Positions 48,372 through 54,806 of a DNA stretch of 54,806 nucleotides are shown here, in pieces. Numbering within the stretch: the stretch's first letter is position 1; every line of letters begins with the position of its first letter. This DNA is from Frigididesulfovibrio sp031551885 (GTDB taxonomy: Bacteria > Desulfobacterota > Desulfovibrionia > Desulfovibrionales > Desulfovibrionaceae), in the NCBI GenBank assembly GCA_031551885.1, contig JAVBMX010000102.1, forward strand, positions 1 through 54,806. The letters are read 5' to 3'. The notes beneath the pieces were generated by a model that did no database searches, was not told where the DNA came from, and saw nothing but the letters and a program-made list of their open reading frames with translations. The translations under genes and the position numbers were made by a program.

Positions 48372-48397
48372 TTATCCAACCCTGTGAAAAACCGGGA

Positions 48398-48829
48398 TTA
48401 CTTCTTCTTCAGCACCAGAACGGCACCGCCGGCGCTGATCGAAAGGGTGCCGTCGTCATTCAGCTCGATGGGAAGTTCCGTGCCGGCGTTGACGATGACG
48501 ACCTTCTTGGCTTCTTCGGACTTGATGGTGTACGGAGAGTCCGTTTCCTTCTGCCCCATGAGTTCACCGGAGATGGTCTTCTTGGAGGTATTGAAGGTCA
48601 GGCTGGCGTTGCCCATCATCGTGGCCATTTGGGTCTTGGCGGCTTCTTTGGCTTGAGCGAAGGCCGGGTTGGAGGTATCCACGCCCTGGGCCTTGAGGGT
48701 CTTGTCAAGCGTGGCGTCCAGGTCAAAAACCCAGGTGCCTTCCAGTTTGCCGGCCGGGCCGGAGTCCGAGCCGCCGCAGGCGGTCAGCAGAAGACAAAGC
48801 ATAGCAAGAGGAATCAGGAATTTCTTCAT
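48398..48829 (-). CDS. Small lipoprotein of unknown function
   Basis: 143 residues. Lipoprotein signal peptide with lipobox LLTAC (Cys about residue 18), then GGSDSG. The mature part has the pattern LEGTWVFDLDATLDK followed by a helix and a C-terminal set of strands (ISGELMGQKETDSPYTI, IELNDDGTLSI), like small beta-rich 'lipocalin-type' envelope proteins, but I do not recognise a named family. AAGGAG lies 7 nt before the ATG. A single-gene unit with its own terminator. Confidence 0.78.
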   Translation of the reverse strand: MKKFLIPLAMLCLLLTACGGSDSGPAGKLEGTWVFDLDATLDKTLKAQGVDTSNPAFAQAKEAAKTQMATMMGNASLTFNTSKKTISGELMGQKETDSPYTIKSEEAKKVVIVNAGTELPIELNDDGTLSISAGGAVLVLKKK

Positions 48830-48869
48830 GGAGTGCTCCTTAAAGTGTTTCGTGGCTTATACTCCTTTA

Positions 48870-48901
48870 TAAACAAAAAACAAGGGGGGCGAACCCCCCC
48901 C
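48870..48901 (-). terminator. Terminator of the Fur-family gene
   Basis: On the minus strand a six-G / six-C stem closed by a TTCG tetraloop (48884-48899 area), followed by TTGTTTTTTGTTT. The T-rich stretch that ends the Fur transcript probably also contributes the -35 region of the lipoprotein promoter (TATAAG about 16 nt further). Confidence 0.8.
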
Positions 48902-48927
48902 TATTTTGCTGCAAATTCCCTGCAACA

Positions 48928-49308
48928 CTAATGTTTACATGCGTCACACAGACCTATGAACTCCACTTCCGCCCGGCTGACCGTAAAGCCCGGCACGGCA
49001 TCGTTCGCGAGCTCTGAAACTTCCACGGGAGTGAACACGTCGCCCACCCGGCCGCAACACTCACAACGAATATGAGTATGCGGCGAAAGGTCTCCATCAA
49101 AGCGTTTTTGCATGCCCGCGCGATCCAGCAGGCGCACAGCGCCGCCGTCCACCAGCAGATCAAGATTACGATATACGGTACCCAGGCTGATCCGAGGCAT
49201 CTTTTTTCTTACCATTCCATACAATTCATCGGCACTGGGGTGCGATGTAACACTGCGCAACGTTTCAAGAATAACGGCGCGCTGACGAGTCATACGAGTT
49301 TGCGACAT
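48928..49308 (-). CDS. Fur/PerR-family metal- or peroxide-responsive repressor
   Basis: 126 residues. N-terminal winged helix (TRQRAVILETLRSV, then LGTVYRNLDLLVDGGAVRLLD), C-terminal metal-binding/dimerisation domain with HTHIRCECCGRVGDV and LCDACKH, i.e. the two CxxC pairs of the structural zinc site. The HTHIRC pattern and short N-terminus are more like PerR than iron Fur, but the sensing metal cannot be decided. Start ATG 49308 has AGAGGTGG upstream. Confidence 0.88.
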   Translation of the reverse strand: MSQTRMTRQRAVILETLRSVTSHPSADELYGMVRKKMPRISLGTVYRNLDLLVDGGAVRLLDRAGMQKRFDGDLSPHTHIRCECCGRVGDVFTPVEVSELANDAVPGFTVSRAEVEFIGLCDACKH

Positions 49309-49335
49309 AGGTATACCACCTCTTCTTAACAAGAC

Positions 49336-49364
49336 CTATTACTAAATAGTTCATCACGCGTCAA
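49336..49364 (-). promoter_or_regulatory. Promoter of the Fur-family gene with a likely autoregulatory operator
   Basis: On the minus strand TTGACG (49364-49359), 17-bp spacer, TAATAG (49341-49336): a strong sigma-70 type match. An inverted repeat CTATT-ACTA-AATAG (49336-49349) covers the -10 region, AT-rich like PerR/Fur boxes, so self-repression is likely. Confidence 0.6.
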
Positions 49365-49706
49365 CCGCTTTTGCAACAAAATGAGCCCTATTTGAAAACG
49401 GGCGCATCGCTTGGCGGCGCACGGCGAAAAGGATCTTCCGCAAAAGCGGGGCGGGCACACGGCGAAGGCGGAAAACCTTTTCCCGCAAATGGGATAGCCG
49501 CCCGGCCGGTTCACTCCCCGGACAGGGGAATGGACGCCGGAGGTCTTCCCCGACGCCGCTCCGAAGCGGAAGCGGCCCGGAAGCGCCGCACCAATAAAAA
49601 GATCTTTTGACTCCGGCGGAAGGACAAAAGGGCCCCATCACAACACCGTCGCACCCGGCCGGTCGGCCGCCTTCCCAAGCCCGGCGGCTTTTGCTACATC
49701 GGCACC
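49365..49706. other. Intergenic region upstream of uvrC, nothing recognised
   Basis: 340 bp of GC-rich sequence between the Fur-family promoter and uvrC. No gene, repeat copy or RNA is seen; the uvrC promoter is not evident. Confidence 0.35.
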
Positions 49707-51866
49707 ATGCAGCGACCGGATCTTGCTTCGTTTCCCGATTCGCCGGGGGTATACCTGTTCAAGGACGCCTCCGGAAAAATCCTCTATGTGGGCAAGGCCC
49801 GGCGTTTGCGCCGGCGCATCGCTTCGTACTTCCGCCCTGAGGAACAGCTCCCCTCCAAGACCACGGCCATGCTCCGCCGGGCCGAGAGCCTGGACTTTCT
49901 TTCCACCGGCACGGAAAAAGAAGCCCTGCTGCTTGAAGCCGGGCTGATCAAAAAACACAAGCCCCGCTATAACATCCTGCTGCGGGACGACAAGGAATAC
50001 CTGCTCTTCCGCATCGCCGGGCACCACCCCTACCCCAGGGTGGAAATCGTCCGCCGGGCGCGCGGGACGGCCAAAAAGACCGGGGACAAAATCTTCGGCC
50101 CGTTTTCCTCGGGCGGGGCCGCGCGCGAAACCTGGAAGATCATCCACAAACAGTTCCCCCTGCGGCGCTGCCGCGACACGGCCTTCGCCAACCGCACCCG
50201 CCCCTGTCTCTACTACGACATCGGGCAATGCCCGGCGCCCTGCGTTCTGCCCGTCCCTCAAGAAGAGTACGCCGCGACCCTGCGCAAGGTTGAGATGCTT
50301 CTTTCCGGCCGCTCGCGCGAACTGACCGAAAAGCTGCGCGCGGAGATGCTCGCCGCCTCGGACGCCCTGGACTTCGAACAGGCCGCCCGTCTGCGCGATC
50401 AACTCCGGGCCGTGGAGCGCACCCTGGAGCGCCAGTCCGTGGTTTTGGGCAAAGATGCCGACCTCGACCTGATCGGCGTTGCCGAAAACCCGGAAGGACA
50501 AACGCCCGGCCTGGCCCTTGGGCTGGCCTTTGTGCGCGACGGCATGCTCCTGGACCAACGGGCCTTTTTCTTCCCCGGCCTGGCCGCCGAAGACCTGCCG
50601 GATCTTCTTTCCGGATTTCTCTCGCAATTCTACCTGCAGGGGCGGGCCGTGCCGCCGGGGCGCATCGTGGTGCCCTGGCTGCCCGAACCGACAACCGGCG
50701 ACGAAACCGACGAGGCCGATGCTTCATCTTCCTTCACCGCTCTCGAGCAGGCCCTCTCGGACCTGCGCGGCGATCCGGTGCAGATTCGCGCCCCCCGCAA
50801 TCCCGACGAGGACAACCTGGTCCTGATGGCCGCCGGGCACGCCCTGGACGCCGCCCGCAAAAACTCCGGGCCGTCGGCCGGGGAACTTCTGGCCCAACGC
50901 CTGCACCGAGCCGACCCCGTACGCCGGATCGAAGCCGTGGACATTTCGCACACCGGAGGTCGGCAGACCAGGGCCGGCATGGTGGTTTTTGAAGACGAGG
51001 AACCCCGCCCCGAAGACTTCCGCGCGTACGCGATCGAAACCGACAGCCCCGGCGACGACTACGCGGCCCTGGCCGCCTGGGCCGAGCGGCGCATCGCCTC
51101 CGGACCGCCCTGGCCGGACCTGTTCCTCATCGACGGCGGCAAAGGCCAGCTCGCGGCCGTGGAGCGCGTTTTCCGGCAGGCGTTCCCGGAATGGTTCCGC
51201 CCGGAGCTCGCCTTCCAGGCAATACCCGGGCAAACCCCGGAACCCGGCGCGCCGGCGGGCGTTTCCTCCACTGCCGCCGAAACTCTTTACACAAACGCCT
51301 CTTTGCCGGCCGGCGAGCCCGCTCCTGCGGCCCTTCTCCGTGCGGCGGCCGAACCGGTACTCGCGGGCGCCCTTCCTTCGACCTCGTGCGAGCCCGCTCC
51401 CACGGTCCTTCCCCACATGGCGGCCGACTCCTCTTCCCGAGAAGCCACCTCGTGTTCCCCTCCTCTCCTGGCCGGTCTGGCCAAGGCCCGCGATGAGGAA
51501 GGCCGGGCCGACCGCCGAGCCGGGAACGTCGAGGACCGCCTATTTCTGCCCGGCCGGAGCAACCCCGTACCCCTGCGCCCCGGCAGCCCGGAGCTGCTTT
51601 TCCTGCAACGTATCCGCGACGCCGTACACGACTTCAGTTTAGGCAGGCACCGCCAGGCTCGGACCAAAGCCGCCCTGGCCGGAGAGCTCACCCGTCTGCC
51701 CGGCATCGGGCCGGAGTTGGCCCGCCGTCTGTTTGAACGCTTTGGGTCCCTCAAGGCCATGGCCGAAGCCGACGCCGACGCCCTGCGCACGGTCCCCGGC
51801 GTGGGAAAAGCCCGCGCGGAACAGCTCGCCGCACGCCTCCGCGCTTTGGCGGGAGGGGATAAGTAA
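49707..51866 (+). CDS. uvrC: Excinuclease ABC subunit C with Ala/Pro-rich insertion
   Basis: Makes the two cuts in nucleotide excision repair. Domains: GIY-YIG nuclease (about 8-90; GVYLFKDASGKILYVGKA), UVR helical motif (about 205-240), RNase H-like second nuclease with LIDGGKGQL (about 472-482), and tandem helix-hairpin-helix (LPGIGPELARR, VPGVGKARAEQ) at the end. At 719 residues it exceeds the usual ~610: about 75 residues of low complexity (about 511-586) interrupt the RNase H-like domain just before the conserved LLAGLAKARDE block. No clear SD precedes ATG 49707. Confidence 0.92.
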   Translation: MQRPDLASFPDSPGVYLFKDASGKILYVGKARRLRRRIASYFRPEEQLPSKTTAMLRRAESLDFLSTGTEKEALLLEAGLIKKHKPRYNILLRDDKEYLLFRIAGHHPYPRVEIVRRARGTAKKTGDKIFGPFSSGGAARETWKIIHKQFPLRRCRDTAFANRTRPCLYYDIGQCPAPCVLPVPQEEYAATLRKVEMLLSGRSRELTEKLRAEMLAASDALDFEQAARLRDQLRAVERTLERQSVVLGKDADLDLIGVAENPEGQTPGLALGLAFVRDGMLLDQRAFFFPGLAAEDLPDLLSGFLSQFYLQGRAVPPGRIVVPWLPEPTTGDETDEADASSSFTALEQALSDLRGDPVQIRAPRNPDEDNLVLMAAGHALDAARKNSGPSAGELLAQRLHRADPVRRIEAVDISHTGGRQTRAGMVVFEDEEPRPEDFRAYAIETDSPGDDYAALAAWAERRIASGPPWPDLFLIDGGKGQLAAVERVFRQAFPEWFRPELAFQAIPGQTPEPGAPAGVSSTAAETLYTNASLPAGEPAPAALLRAAAEPVLAGALPSTSCEPAPTVLPHMAADSSSREATSCSPPLLAGLAKARDEEGRADRRAGNVEDRLFLPGRSNPVPLRPGSPELLFLQRIRDAVHDFSLGRHRQARTKAALAGELTRLPGIGPELARRLFERFGSLKAMAEADADALRTVPGVGKARAEQLAARLRALAGGDK

Positions 51867-51874
51867 TATTTTCT

Positions 51875-51975
51875 GGGGGAAATGATTTCCCCCAGACCCC
51901 CTCAAATGTCGAACACCCCGCGTAACGCGGGGTGTTCGACATTTGAGAAGTACAGAGGAATCAATCCCCGCCGGA
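51875..51975 (+). repeat. Intergenic GC-hairpin element, copy H (empty)
   Basis: Starts 9 bp after the uvrC stop. Platform hairpin TGGGGGAAATGATTTCCCCCA uninterrupted, then GACCCCCTC and a perfect 22-bp hairpin with loop TAA (51901-51922 / 51926-51947), then a degraded tail (GAGGAATCAATCCCCGCC). This is the empty-site counterpart of copies B and D. Confidence 0.75.
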
Positions 51976-52109
51976 AGCCCGGGTGCGTCCGCTTCGCCCT
52001 GAGCCGGCATCACTTCGGTTAAAGACCCCACCCGCTCCCGTCTTTTTAGATACACCAAGATGCAGCACACAAGACTCGGCCGCCGCACCTCCAAAGGTAC
52101 ACTCCACCA

Positions 52110-52470
52110 CGAGAGCGATGCCGGTCGTTGCAGGGCGCGGAGGGAAACCCCGGACCGCGCGGAGCGAGGGAGGAGGTTCCCGAAGCCCCGAAGGAGCGCT
52201 TTCCCGACCGCAAGGAGGGAAACACTCCGAGGGAACAGGCCCTGCCCGGCCAAGACGAACCCAAGCGGGGTCCAGGGGTGCAGCCCCTGGAGCGCGGGGG
52301 TGCAGGGCGCCGATCGGCCCGTTGCGGCGAGATGTTTATTGCATCGCTGGTCGGCAGGAGGGGATGCCCTATGCAGCCCTGGTTCGCGCGTACCCACCCC
52401 CTGCCCAAGCCGAGCGGACACGGTGAAATGGAAAGAAAAAACGACTCCGGTTGCACAACCGAAACAAGGC
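52110..52470 (-). repeat. Second intergenic element family, copy 2 (filled, inverted)
   Basis: Reverse-complement relative of 27240-27535, starting at its right end with TTTCGGTTGTGCAACCGGAG (52450-52469 area). The shared GGACCCCGCTTGGG block falls near 52244-52280. Where copy 1 has the simple hairpin GGGGACGTC/GACGTCCCC, this copy carries a 78-bp cassette (52307-52384) between GGGCAGGGGG and CCTGCACCCCC. The cassette begins AACCAGGGCTGC and has the GCGATG core of the other cassettes. The rest of 51976-52540 holds nothing else recognisable; the whole stretch is the 3' region of cobQ. Confidence 0.65.
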
Positions 52471-52540
52471 GCGGGGCATTTCCCGGCAAAAGCGTTTTCG
52501 ACCGCGAAAGCAACGCCGCTCAACGAATCACTCTTTTCCC

Positions 52541-54043
52541 TTACCGCTCCGCACGAACGGGAATTCCCGCAATCCGCGCCAGCGCATCCACATCCAGGTG
52601 AGCTTCCACGAAATCGGCCAACCGGTCGAACTCGGCTTCTCGCAGGACGACGGGATCCGGCGGCGGCGCGGTATTCCCCCCCAGGGTGTTGACCAGCGCG
52701 GCAGCGAAATCCGGGGAATCGAAAATACCGTGCAGGTACGTTCCGGCAACGGTTCCGGCGGCATTGACCGCGCCGTCGACCCGGCCGTCGGCAAGACGCA
52801 CAAGCGGAACGGCTTCCGGGCCAAGCGTGGTTTGGCCCATGTGAATCTCATATCCGCGCACCACAAGGTCGGAAAGTTGCCGCAAACCTCCCGGCAGAGA
52901 ACCCACGCGCCCTTCGGTCTGCGCCAAGCTTTTGTCCGGGTGAAAACGGGTGTGCACGTCCAGCAACCCCAGGCCGGAAACACGGGAAGCGTCGCCTTCC
53001 ACGCCGTCCGGGTCTTCAATGGTGTGCCCGAGCATCTGAAATCCGCCGCAAATACCGAACACGCAACCGCCCCGCCGGGCGAAGCGTTGGATCGCCAAGG
53101 CCAGCCCGGCCGCGCGCAGGTGTTCGAGATCCGCAGCCGTGCTTTTGCTGCCGGGCAGAATCAGCAAGTCGGGAGTTCCCAACTCTTCGACCCGCTCCAC
53201 CCAGCGCAGGGAAACCCCGGCCAGCCGGTCGAACACGGCCAGATCCGTGAAGTTGGAAAGGCGCGGCAGACGCACGGCGGCCACGTCGAAGCATTCCCGC
53301 CCCGGGGCCCGGCGCAGAAGCGATTCGGCCAGGCCGTCCTCGTCGTCGACATCAAAGCGTTCAAACGGCAACACCCCCAGACAGGGAATGCCGAGCAGAT
53401 CTTCGATGCGCCGAATCCCCGGCTCCAGAATGGCCAAGGAACCCCGAAACTTGTTGATCACAAAGCCTTTGATTCGGGAGCGGTCTCCCTCGGGCAGCAG
53501 CATGACCGTGCCGTACAGGACCGCGAACACCCCGCCGCGATCGATGTCCGCCACCAGAACCACCGGGGCCTCGGCCAGAGCGGCCATTCCCATGTTGACC
53601 AGGTCGTTCTCCAGCAGATTGATTTCCGCCGGGCTGCCCGCGCCTTCTATAATGATCGGGCTGTACCCGGCCGCCAGGGAGGCGAAGGCCCGCTCCACCG
53701 CCGGACGCAGCGAGGGCCGGAAGGCGAAGTATTCGGTCGCGTCCATGTGGCCGATTGCCAGACCATCCACAATAATCTGGCTTTTGCGGTCGCTCGACGG
53801 CTTGAGCAGAATCGGATTCATCCGCGTTTCGGGCGCGAGCCCGGCGGCTTGGGCCTGCACGGCCTGGGCCCGGCCGATTTCCCGTTGGTCGGCCGTAACG
53901 AAGGAATTCAGGGCCATGTTCTGCGATTTGAAGGGAGCGGGCGAAAACCCCCGCCGCAGGAACACCCGGCACAGGGCCGTGACCAGCAGGCTCTTTCCGG
54001 CCGAAGAGGCCGTGCCTTGAATCATCAAACGTCCCGGCTTCAC
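52541..54043 (-). CDS. cobQ: Adenosylcobyric acid synthase (glutamine-hydrolysing)
   Basis: Amidates side chains b, d, e and g of adenosylcobyrinic acid a,c-diamide. The N-terminal dethiobiotin-synthetase-like ATPase starts MIQGTASSAGKS (P-loop), and the C-terminal glutaminase has the nucleophile in FGICGGFQMLG and the histidines YEIHMG and YLHGIFD. I use GTG 54043: GGAGG lies 6 nt upstream and GTGA overlaps the cobB stop, giving 500 residues. It follows cobB in one unit of vitamin B12 synthesis. Confidence 0.92.
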   Translation of the reverse strand: MKPGRLMIQGTASSAGKSLLVTALCRVFLRRGFSPAPFKSQNMALNSFVTADQREIGRAQAVQAQAAGLAPETRMNPILLKPSSDRKSQIIVDGLAIGHMDATEYFAFRPSLRPAVERAFASLAAGYSPIIIEGAGSPAEINLLENDLVNMGMAALAEAPVVLVADIDRGGVFAVLYGTVMLLPEGDRSRIKGFVINKFRGSLAILEPGIRRIEDLLGIPCLGVLPFERFDVDDEDGLAESLLRRAPGRECFDVAAVRLPRLSNFTDLAVFDRLAGVSLRWVERVEELGTPDLLILPGSKSTAADLEHLRAAGLALAIQRFARRGGCVFGICGGFQMLGHTIEDPDGVEGDASRVSGLGLLDVHTRFHPDKSLAQTEGRVGSLPGGLRQLSDLVVRGYEIHMGQTTLGPEAVPLVRLADGRVDGAVNAAGTVAGTYLHGIFDSPDFAAALVNTLGGNTAPPPDPVVLREAEFDRLADFVEAHLDVDALARIAGIPVRAER

Positions 54044-54744
54044 GGGCGGCCTCCGGATCGACAGCGGTCGATAAATTGCCGAAGCGCATCGGGCGCGCCG
54101 GCGAAATGAACATGCGGATACATTCCCAAGCAATTCCCGCGCAGCATCCCGGCCGTCACCGGTTCCCGCCCCGGCTTGGAAACCCAAAGCACGCCCGGCT
54201 CGTTCGTCTCCAGGCGGGAATAATGAAACTCATGGGCAACAAAGCGTGTTCCTTCCGGCCCCAAGGGCGTGACCGCGTTCTGCTCCACATCGACATAGCC
54301 GAACGGCCGTTGCAGCGATGCGGTCATGGTCGCCTCGGCATCAAAAAAACCCGCCATCTCATGCCGAACCTCGTTCGTATCCGTCAGGCCCCGGCACAGG
54401 TAAAGCATGCCGCCGCACTCGGCCAGGCAGGGCAGACCTTCCTCCAGCACCTGCCGCACGCTTTCCCGCATTCTCTTGTTTACCGCCAGCCCGGCCGCGA
54501 AAACCTCCGGGAACCCGCCGCCCAAATACAAGCCGCTCACCCCCTCCGGCAGCTTTTCGTCCTCCAGCGGACTGAAAAACACCAACTCCGCCCCCAGCTC
54601 TTCCAACATCTCCAAATTGTCCGGGTAATAAAACGAAAACGCCCTGTCCCGCGCCACGCTTAGGCGTATGGAGGAGGCGTTGGGAGTGGGAGACTCCGCC
54701 CCCCATACCCCCCGGGAGGGGGTTTTATACCCAGGAACCCCCAT
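54040..54744 (-). CDS. cobB: Cobyrinate a,c-diamide synthase, C-terminal glutaminase domain only (5' part lost)
   Basis: Homology to CbiA/CobB begins abruptly at IRLSVARDRAFSFYYPDNLE (codon at 54669) and runs to the stop: GLYLGGGFPEVFA, the glutaminase nucleophile in CLAECGGMLYL, and AHEFHYS. The ~230-residue ATP-binding half, needed for the amidation step, is missing. Upstream of 54669 the frame stays open to the window end but codes through element-like DNA, so the ATG at 54744 is not a natural start. Either the gene was cut by the repeat, or the sequence end is a mis-assembly; a partial gene at a contig end is the simplest reading. Confidence 0.7.
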   Translation of the reverse strand: MGVPGYKTPSRGVWGAESPTPNASSIRLSVARDRAFSFYYPDNLEMLEELGAELVFFSPLEDEKLPEGVSGLYLGGGFPEVFAAGLAVNKRMRESVRQVLEEGLPCLAECGGMLYLCRGLTDTNEVRHEMAGFFDAEATMTASLQRPFGYVDVEQNAVTPLGPEGTRFVAHEFHYSRLETNEPGVLWVSKPGREPVTAGMLRGNCLGMYPHVHFAGAPDALRQFIDRCRSGGRP

Positions 54745-54806
54745 GTGGGGGGGGCGGGGAAGGGCCCACGGGTGGGAACAAGGGAGGGGGTGGGGGGGGG
54801 GAAGTG
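54677..54806 (+). repeat. G-rich element-like sequence at the window end (copy I)
   Basis: Begins like the element head (GACTCCGCCCCCCATACCCCCCGGGAGGGGG, compare 10765-10795), then turns into long G runs (54745-54802). The last 60 bases look of low quality or are simple G-rich sequence. It joins directly to the truncated cobB. Confidence 0.45.

Overview
The window looks like chromosomal DNA of a GC-rich anaerobe, most likely a sulfate- or sulfite-reducing member of the Desulfovibrionaceae (Desulfobacterota). The basis is the order decaheme cytochrome c - rnfC-D-G-E-A-B - apbE, which I know from Desulfovibrio, together with a giant BadF/HgdB-type activase, several membrane hybrid histidine kinases and many GC-hairpin elements between genes. 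I see no rRNA, tRNA, CRISPR array, prophage or transposase gene. Start codons were chosen from Shine-Dalgarno spacing and family N-termini; many differ from the longest open frame.

Layout. 1-7.3 kb (minus): an Rnf operon from a TTG-started decaheme cytochrome c through RnfC/D/G/E/A/B to the flavin transferase ApbE, closed by a U-tract terminator. 7.8-13.0 kb (minus): pgi, an aspartate-type aminotransferase, and nth-cheV overlapping by 4 bp. 13.1-20.0 kb (plus): cutA, a PfkB sugar kinase, a membrane TPR protein and a 1623-residue receptor-like protein with kinase ATPase and receiver domains but no visible phospho-acceptor histidine. 20.3-21.7 kb: kdsB and panD. 21.9-27.2 kb: livK, then livHMGF with overlapping genes. 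27.7-34.2 kb (minus): an unknown four-helix membrane protein, a GNAT acetyltransferase, a PreP-like M16 protease, a free-standing CBM48 protein, a small unknown protein and a MerR-like HTH protein. 34.7-43.6 kb: three membrane hybrid histidine kinases, two co-directional and one convergent. 43.8-49.3 kb (minus): the giant activase, a lipoprotein and a Fur-family regulator with a clear promoter. 49.7-51.9 kb: uvrC with an Ala/Pro insertion. 52.5-54.8 kb (minus): cobQ, and a cobB whose N-terminal half is replaced by repeat-like DNA.

The most interesting content is not protein coding. At least eleven intergenic places, nearly all directly 3' of a stop codon, carry modular GC-hairpin elements. 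A recurring platform hairpin (left arm with GGGGAAATGA, right arm with TTTCCCC) exists in 'empty' form at about 51875 and 29537, and in 'filled' form where a 77-80 bp cassette interrupts it. I count six cassette copies by eye (21-100, 9250-9329, 10801-10877, 20005-20083, 21085-21164, 52307-52384). Many elements also carry a 15-23 bp, mostly perfect hairpin whose stem sequence differs from copy to copy. Both ends of the window fall in such elements. A separate 8-bp/7-bp hairpin lies exactly 16 nt before the start codons of rnfC and the CBM48 gene, and a 207-bp MITE-like inverted repeat supplies the stop codon of cheV.
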